A stretch of 64,000 bases of DNA from Burkholderia sp. 9120 (lineage in GTDB: Bacteria; Pseudomonadota; Gammaproteobacteria; Burkholderiales; Burkholderiaceae), in assembly GCF_000745015.1 (NCBI RefSeq), contig NZ_JQNA01000002.1:2976001-3040000 (forward strand), read 5' to 3'. Shown here in pieces: positions 20,509 to 29,628 of the stretch. How positions within the stretch are numbered: the first letter of the stretch is position 1; every line of letters begins with the position of its first letter. The position numbers and the translations under genes are program-made. The notes beneath the pieces are model-generated. The model was not told where the DNA came from and did no database searches. It saw nothing but the letters and a program-made list of their open reading frames with translations.

Positions 20509-20896
20509 CGCAATCCACGCCCACCTCTGAATCCGCCTCGTCCACCACCGACACGCTGATGCGCCTCGCGGCGATCATCGACAGCCGCAAGGGCGGCGAT
20601 CCGGACGTCTCGTACGTGTCGCGCCTGTTCCACAAGGGCGACGACGCGATCCTCAAGAAGATCGGCGAAGAAGCCACCGAAGTCGTGCTGGCGGCCAAAG
20701 ACACGCGCCACGGCGGCGCGCCGAAGGAACTGGTCGGCGAAGTCGCGGATCTGTGGTTTCACTGCCTCGTGATGCTGTCGCACTTCGAGTTGAGCCGGCG
20801 GACGTGCTCGCCGAACTCGAGCGCCGCGAAGGCCTGTCGGGCATCGAGGAAAAGGCGCTGCGCAAAAGCCGCGAGCGCGAGCAGAACGGCGACTGA
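20505..20896 (+). pseudogene. hisE: Phosphoribosyl-ATP pyrophosphatase HisE, frameshifted near its 3' end
   Basis: Residues 1-97 are a normal His[43 protein letters not shown] and [20 protein letters not shown], which include the acidic metal-binding residues. At about 20796 the frame breaks. The expected codons AGC CCG GCG GAC appear as AGCCGGCGGAC, one C short. The next frame resumes with [20 protein letters not shown] and ends ...REQNGD at TGA 20894-20896. Restoring the base gives 130 residues, the usual length. As written, translation continues to 20954 with 52 unrelated residues. The catalytic part is intact, so the product may still work, or this may be a sequencing error. Confidence 0.9.
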
Positions 20897-20987
20897 GTGC
20901 CGCGAGCGTCGCCTCGCCTTGAATTGGCGAGCGACGGCGCTCATATGGCATTGAGTACATCGATCGCATCCACGGGAGGACGCCAGC

Positions 20988-21383
20988 ATGGAACAGTCGC
21001 ACGAAAGCTACCCGCCGCCGGTCTATCGCAACGCCATCGAGCCGGAACGCGAACGCAGCCTGCGCACGCTCACGCACATTCTGTACGCGCTGTACGCGGT
21101 GCATTGGCTCACGGGCGGCGTGTCGATCCTGGTCGCGATCATCATCAATTACATCAAGCGGGCCGACGTGGCGGGCACGCCGTACGAAGCCCACTTCGAA
21201 TGGCAGATCCGTTCGTTCTGGGCGGCGTTGGTGGGTTATGCGATTGGCGGCGTGCTGCTGTTCGTGCTGGTCGGCATTCCGATCCTCTGGGCCGTCAGCA
21301 TCTGGATGTTGTACCGTATTATCAAGGGCTGGCTGTATCTGTACGATAACAAGCCGTTCGCGAATCCGCGTAGCTGGGTCTGA
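20988..21383 (+). CDS. Small inner-membrane protein, DUF4870-like
   Basis: A 131-residue protein with a cytosolic N-terminus of about 35 residues and three hydrophobic helices: HILYALYAVHWLTGGVSIL with VAIIINYI, then SFWAALVGYAIGGVLLFVLV, then ILWAVSIWMLYRIIKGWLYL. It ends YDNKPFANPRSWV. This layout matches DUF4870-type proteins of Burkholderiaceae, of unknown function. A strong GGGAGGA site precedes the ATG. It follows hisE on the same strand and could be co-transcribed. Confidence 0.8.
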   Translation: MEQSHESYPPPVYRNAIEPERERSLRTLTHILYALYAVHWLTGGVSILVAIIINYIKRADVAGTPYEAHFEWQIRSFWAALVGYAIGGVLLFVLVGIPILWAVSIWMLYRIIKGWLYLYDNKPFANPRSWV

Positions 21384-21468
21384 GCGTCGTCCGATCATGG
21401 GTCGGACCTGAGTTCAGCCTCCCGCCGCGTGGCGTTTCGCGCTCCAGCCCTACTGCGTCAGGAATACG

Positions 21469-21834
21469 ATGAGTCACGACCCGAACTGCCTTTTCTGCAA
21501 GATCGCCGCCGGCGAAATTCCGTCGACCAAAGTCCACGAAGACGAAGAGTTCCTGGCCTTCCGCGACATCCGTCCGGCGGCCGAAACGCATGTGCTGGTG
21601 ATTCCGCGCAAACACATCCCGACCCTGTCGAATTGCACCGAAAACGATGCACCGCTGCTTGGTAGAATGCTTGTCTTGGTGGCGCGTCTGGCCGACCAGT
21701 TGGGCGTGGCGTACAGCGGCGGCGAGACGGGTTTTCGCACGGTGATCAACACTGGGCCGGGCGGCGGGCAAGAGGTGTATCACCTGCACGCGCACATTCT
21801 TGCGGGGCCGCGTCCGTGGCAACGCATGGGCTGA
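21469..21834 (+). CDS. HIT-family purine nucleoside phosphoramidase-like protein
   Basis: A 121-residue HinT-type protein. The active-site histidine triad is YHLHAHILAG near residues 105-114, and the N-terminus CLFCKIAAGEIPSTKV holds the two zinc-type cysteines. VIPRKHIPTLSN and TGFRTVINTGPGGGQEV are also typical. It hydrolyses nucleoside phosphoramidates or AMP-lysine adducts in characterised members. It often lies next to hisIE in betaproteobacteria, as here. Confidence 0.92.
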   Translation: MSHDPNCLFCKIAAGEIPSTKVHEDEEFLAFRDIRPAAETHVLVIPRKHIPTLSNCTENDAPLLGRMLVLVARLADQLGVAYSGGETGFRTVINTGPGGGQEVYHLHAHILAGPRPWQRMG

Positions 21835-21971
21835 TAGCGTGGCCGCGGTCTTTTACGGCATTGTAATAACGCCGACGCGGTCGGCCGGTCACAATGCCGT
21901 TCGCTGGTTGTGGCGGTGCAGCAGTGGTGCCGCCAGTTGAATCGGAACGGCTTGCGGTAACGTATAGATGA

Positions 21972-22292
<321 letters not shown>

Positions 22293-22331
22293 GCCGCGGC
22301 TTACCCGCGTTACTGACGGACATTCCACTTC

Positions 22332-22850
22332 ATGCTGGACCTCGGTCTAACCAAGATGGCGCTGATCGGCGTCGTCGCGCTGGTCGTACTCGGGCCTGAG
22401 CGCCTGCCACGCGTCGCCCGCACGGCCGGCGCGCTGTTCGGCCGCGCGCAGCGGTATATCAACGACGTCAAGGCTGAAGTCACCCGCGAAATCGAACTCG
22501 ACGAACTGCGTCGCATGAAAACCGAGTTCGAAGCGGCGGCGAGCAATGTCGAAACGTCCGTTCAGGACAATCTGCGCAAGCACGAAACCGAACTGAACGA
22601 CGCGTGGAACAGCGGCTCGTCGGTGTCGCCGAGCATTGCCGGCGGCGCGCTCGAAGACGTCGGCACGACGTCGTGGCCCAGCAGTACGCCGCCCGCCGGT
22701 CCGAAGCGTAAGAACTGGCGCGTCAAGCAGGGGGCCATGCCCGCCTGGTACAAGCGCGCCACCGTGCGCCGTACGCGCGTGCAGTCGGGCGCGGCGCGCG
22801 TCGCGCGTCATACGCCGGCCACCATGCGTCGTCCGACGCGGTTCTTCTGA
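22332..22850 (+). CDS. tatB: Twin-arginine translocase subunit TatB
   Basis: A 172-residue protein with a short N-terminal helix (MALIGVVALVVLGPERLP), the amphipathic helix RVARTAGALFGRAQRYINDV and a long charged region. It forms the substrate receptor with TatC. The last 30 residues are very basic (PAWYKRATVRRTRVQSGA and beyond), a feature of Burkholderiaceae TatB. It is between tatA and tatC. Confidence 0.95.
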   Translation: MLDLGLTKMALIGVVALVVLGPERLPRVARTAGALFGRAQRYINDVKAEVTREIELDELRRMKTEFEAAASNVETSVQDNLRKHETELNDAWNSGSSVSPSIAGGALEDVGTTSWPSSTPPAGPKRKNWRVKQGAMPAWYKRATVRRTRVQSGAARVARHTPATMRRPTRFF

Positions 22851-22884
22851 TGATCAGAACGACAATCTCTAACCGAGGGCCGGC

Positions 22885-23664
22885 GTGAGCGACCCCCAGC
22901 AAACCCAGGACGAAGGCACTGAAGAGACCTTCATTTCCCACCTCGTTGAATTGCGCGATCGCATCATCCGCGCTGGCCTTGCCGTCATCGTGGTGTTCGT
23001 CGGGCTCGTGTATTGGGCGCCGGATATTTTCCGGCTGCTGGCGCGCCCGCTGATGCAGAACTTGCCGAAGGACGGCAAGATGATTGTCACCGACGTGACC
23101 GGCTCGTTCTTTGTGCCGATGAAGGTGACCATGCTGGTCGCTTTTGTGATCGCGCTGCCTATCGTGCTGTACCAGATCTGGGCATTCGTCGCACCGGGTC
23201 TTTACCAGCACGAGAAGAAACTGGTCGGGCCGCTGGTGGGCAGCAGCTACACGCTGTTCCTGTGCGGCATGGCGTTCGCGTACTTCGTGGTGTTCCCGAC
23301 CATCTTCCGCGTGATGGCGCACTACAACGCGCCGCTCGGCGCGGAGATGACCACCGACATCGACAATTACCTGAGCTTCGTGCTGACCATGTTCCTCGCG
23401 TTCGGCGTGACGTTCGAAGTGCCGATCATCGTGGTGCTGCTGGTCCGCATGAATGTGCTGACCATCAAGAAGCTCCGGGAGATTCGCCCGTATGTGATCG
23501 TCGGCGCGTTCATCATTTCCGCCGTGGTAACGCCGCCGGACGTGTTCTCGCAACTGATTCTGGCGATTCCGCTGATCGTGCTGTACGAGGCGGGGATCAT
23601 CGCGGCGCGGCTGATTGTCGGCAAGCAGACGGCTGTGACCGACGAGGCAAGTGCACCAGATTGA
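22885..23664 (+). CDS. tatC: Twin-arginine translocase subunit TatC
   Basis: The 259-residue polytopic subunit that recognises twin-arginine signals. It contains the signature FISHLVELRDRIIRAG, six membrane helices, YQIWAFVAPGLYQHEKK and FGVTFEVPIIVVLLVRM with the conserved Phe-Glu. The start is GTG 22885 with a GAGGG site. It is followed by a terminator shared with the convergent protease gene. Confidence 0.96.
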   Translation: MSDPQQTQDEGTEETFISHLVELRDRIIRAGLAVIVVFVGLVYWAPDIFRLLARPLMQNLPKDGKMIVTDVTGSFFVPMKVTMLVAFVIALPIVLYQIWAFVAPGLYQHEKKLVGPLVGSSYTLFLCGMAFAYFVVFPTIFRVMAHYNAPLGAEMTTDIDNYLSFVLTMFLAFGVTFEVPIIVVLLVRMNVLTIKKLREIRPYVIVGAFIISAVVTPPDVFSQLILAIPLIVLYEAGIIAARLIVGKQTAVTDEASAPD

Positions 23665-23741
23665 TGTTGATATCGTTTCGCTGGCGAGAGGTTCTGGTTA
23701 AAGCGAGACGGTGGGTCAAAAAGGCCGAGGCCGAGGCAAAC

Positions 23742-23774
23742 AAAAAGGGCAGTCCGTTGCGGACTGCCCTTTTT
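23742..23774. terminator. Bidirectional intrinsic terminator between tatC and HtrA-like gene
   Basis: Perfect arms AAAAAGGGCAGTCC and GGACTGCCCTTTTT flank a five-base loop, giving T tracts in both directions. It lies between two convergent genes. Confidence 0.93.
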
Positions 23775-23808
23775 GCTTTTGGTGCGGTGTTCGTCCAGCC
23801 GCCGTCGT

Positions 23809-25038
23809 TCAACCGCCGTCGTCGTCCTGCTGATCGCCGCCGCCGTTGTCGTTATCTTCAGCCGGCTGCTTGGGCGGCGCGGGGCGCTTGCCGATCGTCA
23901 CATCCAGATCCATTTCGCGGCTCTTGCGCACGAGGTGCACCTTCGCGGCCGTACCCGGCTTGATCTGTGCGATCACGTTCAACAGACGCGTGGTGTCGGT
24001 AATCTCCTGACCGTTCACGCTCACCAGGATGTCGCCCGGCTTGATGCCCGCGCGGTCGGCAGGACCGTTCTTCAACACGCCGGCGACGATCGCCCCCGAC
24101 TTCTGCTCGAGCCCGAACGACTCGGCGATCTCCGGCGTCACGTCCTGCGGCTCGACGCCAATCCAGCCGCGCGTGACCGACCCGGTCGTGATGATGCTCT
24201 CCAGCACGCTGCGCGCCGTCGACACCGGAATCGCGAAGCCGATGCCCAACGAGCCGCCCGAACGCGAATAAATCGCCGTGTTGATGCCGAGCAGATTGCC
24301 GTTCACGTCGACCAGTGCGCCGCCCGAGTTACCCGGATTGATTGCCGCGTCGGTCTGAATGAAGTTCTCGAACGTATTGATGCCGAGGTGGCTGCGCCCG
24401 AGCGCGCTGACAATGCCCATGGTCACCGTCTGGCCGACGCCGAACGGATTGCCGATCGCCAGCACCACATCGCCCACGCGCGTCTGGTCCATACGGCCAA
24501 GCGTGATGGTGGGCAGGTTGGTCATGTTGACCTTCAGCACGGCCAGGTCCGTTTCCGGATCGACGCCGATCACCTTCGCAGTCGTGGTGCGACCATCGGC
24601 CAGCGCGATTTCGATCTGATCGGCGCCGTCCACGACGTGCTGGTTCGTTAGAATGTAACCTTCCGAACTCACTATCACACCCGAGCCCAGGTTGGATGCG
24701 GGCTCCTGCTGTTGCTTACGGTTGTTCTTGTCGCCGAAAAAGTAGCGGAACAGCGGATCTTTCGCGCGCGGGTCGGGTGGCAGTGAGCCATCCTTGCTGG
24801 AGAACACGTTGACGACCGCGGGCATCGCTTTCTGGGCGGCGTCTGCATAAGACGCCTGAGCGGGGCCGCCGCCGATGCCAGGCGCTACTTCCCGGAGGGC
24901 GACGATCGGTTCGGCGAGTTGCTTGCCGAATTGCCCTTGACGCTGGAGCCACTGCGGTTTGAGCGTCGCAATGATGAACATCAGCGCCAACAGCACAGTC
25001 ACCGCTTGGGCAAAGAACAGCCAAAAGCGTCTAAGCAT
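23809..25038 (-). CDS. Membrane-anchored HtrA/DegS-like serine protease
   Basis: A 409-residue protease of the periplasm. An N-terminal anchor (WLFFAQAVTVLLALMFIIAT) is followed by a trypsin-like domain with the triad His134 (LTNQHVV), Asp164 (ETDLAVL) and Ser238 (NPGNSGGAL). One PDZ domain occupies about residues 290-385 (GIKPGDILVSVNGQEITD). A single PDZ and a retained anchor resemble DegS/AlgW, which cleave anti-sigma factors. DegQ has two PDZ domains. The tail is acidic and Gly/Gln-rich. The start is only 19 bases from that of the divergent gene at 25058. Confidence 0.92.
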   Translation of the reverse strand: MLRRFWLFFAQAVTVLLALMFIIATLKPQWLQRQGQFGKQLAEPIVALREVAPGIGGGPAQASYADAAQKAMPAVVNVFSSKDGSLPPDPRAKDPLFRYFFGDKNNRKQQQEPASNLGSGVIVSSEGYILTNQHVVDGADQIEIALADGRTTTAKVIGVDPETDLAVLKVNMTNLPTITLGRMDQTRVGDVVLAIGNPFGVGQTVTMGIVSALGRSHLGINTFENFIQTDAAINPGNSGGALVDVNGNLLGINTAIYSRSGGSLGIGFAIPVSTARSVLESIITTGSVTRGWIGVEPQDVTPEIAESFGLEQKSGAIVAGVLKNGPADRAGIKPGDILVSVNGQEITDTTRLLNVIAQIKPGTAAKVHLVRKSREMDLDVTIGKRPAPPKQPAEDNDNGGGDQQDDDGG

Positions 25039-25057
25039 CTGAAGACTAGAGGTTTAT

Positions 25058-25804
25058 ATGGATCGGATCGAACTTGAATTGTACTTGAACAATCTCCTTG
25101 AAACCGCGCGCTTCAAGGACTATTGCCCCAATGGATTGCAGGTCGAAGGGCGACGTCGCATAAATAAGCTCGCGACCGGTGTGACCGCGTCGGTGGCCTT
25201 TCTGGAGGCCGCGCTCGATTGGGGCGCGGACGCTGTGCTGGTCCATCACGGCTACTTCTGGCGCAACGAAGCGCCGCAGATCACGGGCCGCAAACACGCG
25301 CGCCTGAAGCTGCTGATCGCCAACGACCTGAGCCTGTTCGCCTACCACCTGCCGCTCGACGACCATCCGCTGTTCGGCAACAACGCGCAGATCGGCGAGA
25401 AGATGGGCTGGATTAGCGACGCGCGTTTCGGCGACAACGACCTCGGCTGGCTCGCCACATTTCCGATGCCGATCACGCTCTCGCACCTCACCGCCGAAAT
25501 CGAGCAGACGCTCGGCCGCACGCCGCTCGTGTTCGGCGACCCGGATCGCGAGTTGCGTCGCGTGGGCTGGTGCACGGGCGCCGCGCAAGGCATGTTCGAC
25601 GCCGCCATCAACGCGGGCGCCGACGTCTATCTGACCGGCGAAGTCTCGGAGTCGGTCATGCACACGTCGGCGGAGAGCGGCGTGGCGTTTCTCGCGGCCG
25701 GCCATCACGCGACCGAGCGTTTCGGCGTGCAGGCCGTGGGCAAACATCTGTCCGAGCAATTCGATATCGAGCACGTGTTTATCGATATCCCTAATCCGGT
25801 TTGA
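25058..25804 (+). CDS. Nif3-like dinuclear metal centre protein
   Basis: A 248-residue Nif3/YbgI-family protein. Metal-binding motifs visible are [34 protein letters not shown] and [11 protein letters not shown], matching the family pattern of a dinuclear site in a toroidal hexamer. Its biochemical role is uncertain, and GTP cyclohydrolase-like labels in databases are unproven. It diverges from the HtrA-like gene, so its promoter must lie inside that gene. Confidence 0.9.
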   Translation: MDRIELELYLNNLLETARFKDYCPNGLQVEGRRRINKLATGVTASVAFLEAALDWGADAVLVHHGYFWRNEAPQITGRKHARLKLLIANDLSLFAYHLPLDDHPLFGNNAQIGEKMGWISDARFGDNDLGWLATFPMPITLSHLTAEIEQTLGRTPLVFGDPDRELRRVGWCTGAAQGMFDAAINAGADVYLTGEVSESVMHTSAESGVAFLAAGHHATERFGVQAVGKHLSEQFDIEHVFIDIPNPV

Positions 25805-26073
25805 ATTGCCCGGTAGGAAAACCCAGGTAAAGGCGAGACAAAAGCGGCGAAATGCCGCACCAGGCGTATTAGCGAAGAAAAAGGTACGAATAACGCATAA
25901 GACGCTTAAAAGAAGATGCGAAAAAGTTTGCGATTTGTACGGAGAAACCCTGATCTATCAAGGACTTCGCACGGTTTTTGGCAATCGGCCCTTGTAAATG
26001 GCGACTCCATTCGCGCAAACTAGCGGCGGTAGAAGACGTGAAGGAAAAATCCAACTCAGAAGTGGGGCGTGTG

Positions 26074-26694
26074 ATGCGAGACAAGGAAGATGAACGCGTC
26101 GACGGCGGCCGCCGTACCTGGCTGATTGCGACGACCGTAGCAGGTGGCATAGGAGGCGTTGCCACTGTCGTACCCTTTGTTAGTTCGTTTGCACCATCTG
26201 AAAAGGCCAAGGCAGCAGGTGCCCCGGTCGAAGTCGATATCAGTAATCTCAAGCCCGGCGACATGATGACTGTTGCCTGGCGCGGTAAGCCGGTGTGGAT
26301 CATCAACCGCACCGACAGAATGCTCGCCGATGTCCAGAAAGCCGATAACGAAGTAGCGGATCCCCACACCAAGAATCCTTTTTCGATGCCGTTGCCGGAG
26401 TACTGCAACAACGAATTCCGTTCACGCACCGATCACAAGAACCTTTTTGTCGCCGTCGCCGTGTGCACCCATCTGGGCTGCACGCCGACACCGCGCTTCC
26501 AGGAGGGCGCGCAGCCCAATCTGCCGGACGACTGGCCGGGCGGCTTTTTGTGCCCTTGCCACGGCTCGACCTACGACATGGCCGGCCGCGTCTTCAAGAA
26601 CAAACCTGCGCCGCAGAACCTCGACATCCCGCCCTACATGTTCACTACGGCCACCAGCCTCGTGATCGGCAAGGACGAGAAAGGAGAAGCGTAA
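26074..26694 (+). CDS. petA: Ubiquinol-cytochrome c reductase Rieske iron-sulfur subunit
   Basis: The 206-residue Rieske protein of the bc1 complex. Cluster ligands are in CTHLGC (Cys131, His133) and CPCHGS (Cys160, His163), with Cys136 and Cys162 placed for the structural disulfide. The N-terminus has a twin-arginine motif (GGRRTWLIATTVAGG) that also serves as membrane anchor, so export by Tat is expected. I chose ATG 26074; in-frame GTG codons at 26038 and 26071 are alternatives. The stop overlaps the cytochrome b start by one base. Confidence 0.95.
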   Translation: MRDKEDERVDGGRRTWLIATTVAGGIGGVATVVPFVSSFAPSEKAKAAGAPVEVDISNLKPGDMMTVAWRGKPVWIINRTDRMLADVQKADNEVADPHTKNPFSMPLPEYCNNEFRSRTDHKNLFVAVAVCTHLGCTPTPRFQEGAQPNLPDDWPGGFLCPCHGSTYDMAGRVFKNKPAPQNLDIPPYMFTTATSLVIGKDEKGEA

Positions 26695-28073
26695 TGGCGA
26701 TCGAACACGAAGTAGAGACGACCGGGCTGGTCGGCTGGATCGACCGGCGCTTTCCGCTGACCTCCACCTGGAAAAAGCACGTTTCCGAGTACTACGCGCC
26801 GAAGAATTTCAACTTCTGGTACTTCTTCGGGTCGCTCGCGCTGCTGGTGCTGGTCAATCAGATCGTCACCGGCATCTTCCTCACCATGAACTACAAGCCC
26901 GACGCGACGCTCGCGTTCTCGTCGGTCGAGTACATCATGCGCGAGGTGCCGTGGGGCTGGCTGATCCGCTATATGCACTCGACGGGCGCGTCGATGTTCT
27001 TCGTCGTCGTGTATCTGCATATGTTCCGCGGGCTGATGTACGGCTCGTACCGCAAGCCGCGCGAACTGGTGTGGGTGTTCGGCTGCGCGATCTTTCTGTG
27101 CCTGATGGCCGAGGCGTTCTTCGGCTACCTGCTGCCGTGGGGACAGATGTCGTTCTGGGGCGCGCAGGTGATCGTGAACCTGTTCTCGGCGATTCCGTTC
27201 ATCGGCCCCGATCTGTCGCTGTGGATTCGCGGTGACTATGTGGTCTCGGACGTCACGCTGAACCGCTTCTTCGCGTTTCACGTGATCGCGATTCCGCTAG
27301 TGCTGATCGGGCTGGTGGTCGCGCATCTGGTGGCGCTGCACGAAGTGGGGTCGAACAACCCGGACGGCATCGAGATCAAGGCGAAGAAGGGTCCGGACGG
27401 CATTCCGCTCGACGGCATTCCGTTCCACCCGTACTACTCGGTGCACGATTTCATGGGCGTGTCGGTGTTCCTGTTTATTTTCGCCGCGATCATCTTCTTC
27501 GCGCCGGAAATGGGCGGGTATTTCCTGGAAGCGAATAACTTCATTCCGGCTAATCCGCTGCAAACGCCGCAGGAAATTGCGCCAGTGTGGTACTTCACCG
27601 CGTTCTATGCGATGTTGCGCGCCACCACGGATCAGTTCAAGTATGTGCTGATGGTCGCGATCGCGGCGCTTGGCCTGCTTGCGCTGGTGCGCGCGCACGG
27701 CAAGTGGAAGCTCGGCTTGCCGGTGCTCGCGGTGCTGGTGGTGCTGGCCATGGCCTTCACCGAATCGAAGTTCTGGGGCGTGGTGGTGATGGGCGGCGCG
27801 GTGATCTCGCTGTTTTTCCTGCCGTGGCTCGACCGCTCGCCGGTCAAGTCGATCCGCTACCGGCCGTTTTTTCACAAGGTGTTCTACGGGATCTTCGTAG
27901 TCGTTTTCCTGACGCTGGGCTTCCTCGGTACGAAACCACCGTCGCCGGTTTCCACGCTGATTGCCCAGATCTGCGCGCTGATCTATTTCGCGTTTTTCCT
28001 CGGTATGCCGTTCTGGACGCGGCTTGGCACGTTCAAGCAGCCACCCGAACGGGTGCGGTTCAAGCCTCACTAA
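26694..28073 (+). CDS. petB: Cytochrome b of the bc1 complex
   Basis: The 459-residue membrane core of the bc1 complex that binds both b haems and the quinol sites. Haem histidines are in RYMHSTGASMFFVVVYLHMF and in FAFHVIAIPLVLIGLVVAHL. The Qo-site region and the later helices (WYFTAFYAMLRATTDQFKYV) follow. It is a full-length cytochrome b, not split as in chloroplasts. An AAGGAGA site precedes the ATG inside petA. The three pet genes form one operon. Confidence 0.96.
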   Translation: MAIEHEVETTGLVGWIDRRFPLTSTWKKHVSEYYAPKNFNFWYFFGSLALLVLVNQIVTGIFLTMNYKPDATLAFSSVEYIMREVPWGWLIRYMHSTGASMFFVVVYLHMFRGLMYGSYRKPRELVWVFGCAIFLCLMAEAFFGYLLPWGQMSFWGAQVIVNLFSAIPFIGPDLSLWIRGDYVVSDVTLNRFFAFHVIAIPLVLIGLVVAHLVALHEVGSNNPDGIEIKAKKGPDGIPLDGIPFHPYYSVHDFMGVSVFLFIFAAIIFFAPEMGGYFLEANNFIPANPLQTPQEIAPVWYFTAFYAMLRATTDQFKYVLMVAIAALGLLALVRAHGKWKLGLPVLAVLVVLAMAFTESKFWGVVVMGGAVISLFFLPWLDRSPVKSIRYRPFFHKVFYGIFVVVFLTLGFLGTKPPSPVSTLIAQICALIYFAFFLGMPFWTRLGTFKQPPERVRFKPH

Positions 28074-28095
28074 TCGCGAGCCAGGAGAACACGAA

Positions 28096-28851
28096 ATGAA
28101 AAAACTGCTTACGAAGTGCGCGCTGATCGGCGCGACACTGCTCGCGGTGCTGGGTACGCCGGTGCACGCGGACGAGAATTTCCCACTCGACCGCGCGCCC
28201 GATAACGCGGAGAATTTCGCTTCTTTGCAGCACGGCGCGCAATTGTTTGTAAACTACTGCCTGAATTGCCACAGCGCGAACCTGATGCGCTACAACCGGC
28301 TGACCGACCTCGGCATCACGCCGGCGGAAATTCAGTCGAACCTGTTGTTCACTACCGACAAGGTCGGCAACACCATGACCGTGGCAATGCGCCCGGACGA
28401 CGCGAAAGTGTGGTTCGGCGCGGCGCCGCCAGATTTGTCGGTAGAAGCGCGGGCGCGCGGCAAGGACTGGCTGTACACGTATCTGCGCAGTTTTTATCGC
28501 GACGATACGCGGCCGACCGGCTGGAACAATCTGGTGTATGAAAACGTGAGCATGCCGCATGTGCTGTGGCAGCTTCAGGGGCAACGTACCGCGAAGTTCG
28601 GTGACGAAACCGACGAAAGAACTGGCGAGACGGTACACAAATTTGTCGGCTACCAGCAGGTCACTCCGGGGACGATGTCGCCGGTAGATTATGATTCTGC
28701 TGTGGCCGACCTCGTGTCGTACCTGTCATGGATGTCCGAACCGACGCAGAAAACCCGCAAACAGCTTGGCGTGTGGGTACTGATGTTCCTCGGCGTCCTG
28801 AGCTTTTTCGCCTGGCGACTGAACGCCGCGTACTGGAAACATATCAAATAA
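28096..28851 (+). CDS. petC: Cytochrome c1 of the bc1 complex
   Basis: A 251-residue haem protein. A cleavable signal peptide ends near residue 25 (PVHADENF), and the haem motif CLNCH is at Cys55, Cys58 and His59. The haem's distal methionine is probably in TVAMRPDDAK or the later PGTMSPVDYD. The C-terminal helix (LGVWVLMFLGVLSFFAWRLN) anchors it in the inner membrane. It follows petB after 22 bases with an AGGAG site. Confidence 0.95.
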   Translation: MKKLLTKCALIGATLLAVLGTPVHADENFPLDRAPDNAENFASLQHGAQLFVNYCLNCHSANLMRYNRLTDLGITPAEIQSNLLFTTDKVGNTMTVAMRPDDAKVWFGAAPPDLSVEARARGKDWLYTYLRSFYRDDTRPTGWNNLVYENVSMPHVLWQLQGQRTAKFGDETDERTGETVHKFVGYQQVTPGTMSPVDYDSAVADLVSYLSWMSEPTQKTRKQLGVWVLMFLGVLSFFAWRLNAAYWKHIK

Positions 28852-28883
28852 TCACGCCGTCACGCGGCGTGGGGCCGGCGCCA

Positions 28884-28909
28884 GGAAAAACCTGCTGAAC
28901 GGTTTTTCC
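28884..28909 (+). other. Inverted repeat between petC and sspA
   Basis: GGAAAAACC (28884-28892) and GGTTTTTCC (28901-28909) form a perfect nine-base stem with an eight-base loop. A second small GC hairpin lies at 28853-28871. Neither has a T tract after the stem, so this is a weak or Rho-assisted terminator at most. Confidence 0.5.
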
Positions 28910-28946
28910 GTGCGCTGGCCTTTCAGCTTTTTGAGGAAACGTAAAC

Positions 28947-29558
28947 ATGATGGTTCTGTATTCCGGCACAACTAGCCCGTTCTGCCAGCGCTGCCGGCTG
29001 GTGTTGTTCGAAAAGGGCATGGACTTCGAAATCCGCGACGTCGACCTGTTTAACAAGCCGGAAGACATCGCCGTGATGAATCCGTATGGTCAAGTGCCGA
29101 TTCTCGTCGAACGGGACCTGATTCTGTACGAATCGAACATCATCAACGAGTACATCGACGAGCGCTTCCCGCACCCGCAACTGATGCCGGCCGATCCGGT
29201 TCAGCGCGCGCGCGCCCGTCTGTTCCTGCTGAACTTCGAAAAGGAACTGTTCGTTCACGTCGGCACGCTCGAAAACGAAAAGGGCAAGGCCGCCGAGAAG
29301 AATCACGAAAAGGCTCGCCTCGCGATCCGCGATCGCCTGACGCAGCTCGCACCGATCTTCCTGAAGAACAAGTACATGCTCGGCGAAGAGTTCTCGATGC
29401 TCGACGTCGCGATCGCGCCGCTGCTGTGGCGTCTGGACCACTACGGCATCGAACTGTCGAAGAACGCCGCACCGCTGATGAAGTACGCCGAGCGCATTTT
29501 CAGCCGCCCGGCTTATATCGAAGCGCTGACGCCGTCGGAAAAGGTGATGCGTCGTTGA
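28947..29558 (+). CDS. sspA: Stringent starvation protein A (SspA)
   Basis: A 203-residue GST-fold protein that binds RNA polymerase and alters promoter choice under stress. It starts MMVLYSGTTSPFCQRCRLVL with thioredoxin-like fold, then GQVPILVERDLILYESNIIN and EYIDERFPHPQLMP, typical of SspA, and a C-terminal helical domain (YMLGEEFSMLDVAIAPLLWR). SspA does not need GST activity. The pair sspA-sspB after petABC is standard in beta- and gammaproteobacteria. Confidence 0.95.
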   Translation: MMVLYSGTTSPFCQRCRLVLFEKGMDFEIRDVDLFNKPEDIAVMNPYGQVPILVERDLILYESNIINEYIDERFPHPQLMPADPVQRARARLFLLNFEKELFVHVGTLENEKGKAAEKNHEKARLAIRDRLTQLAPIFLKNKYMLGEEFSMLDVAIAPLLWRLDHYGIELSKNAAPLMKYAERIFSRPAYIEALTPSEKVMRR

Positions 29559-29628
29559 GTTTGGCTTTAGGGTGCGGGCGCCGCGCGGTAGTCGTGGCGC
29601 GGCCCCGCATCCGGTAAGAGGACTGTTG

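Noticed and set aside
20988..21383. Small membrane protein as part of a new toxin or immunity system
   Set aside because: Single gene with strong resemblance to DUF4870-type proteins and no partner gene nearby.
25806..25997. 63-residue ORF between the Nif3-like gene and petA
   Set aside because: TTG start without a clear ribosome site, very basic composition, overlaps the petA leader and has no recognisable family.
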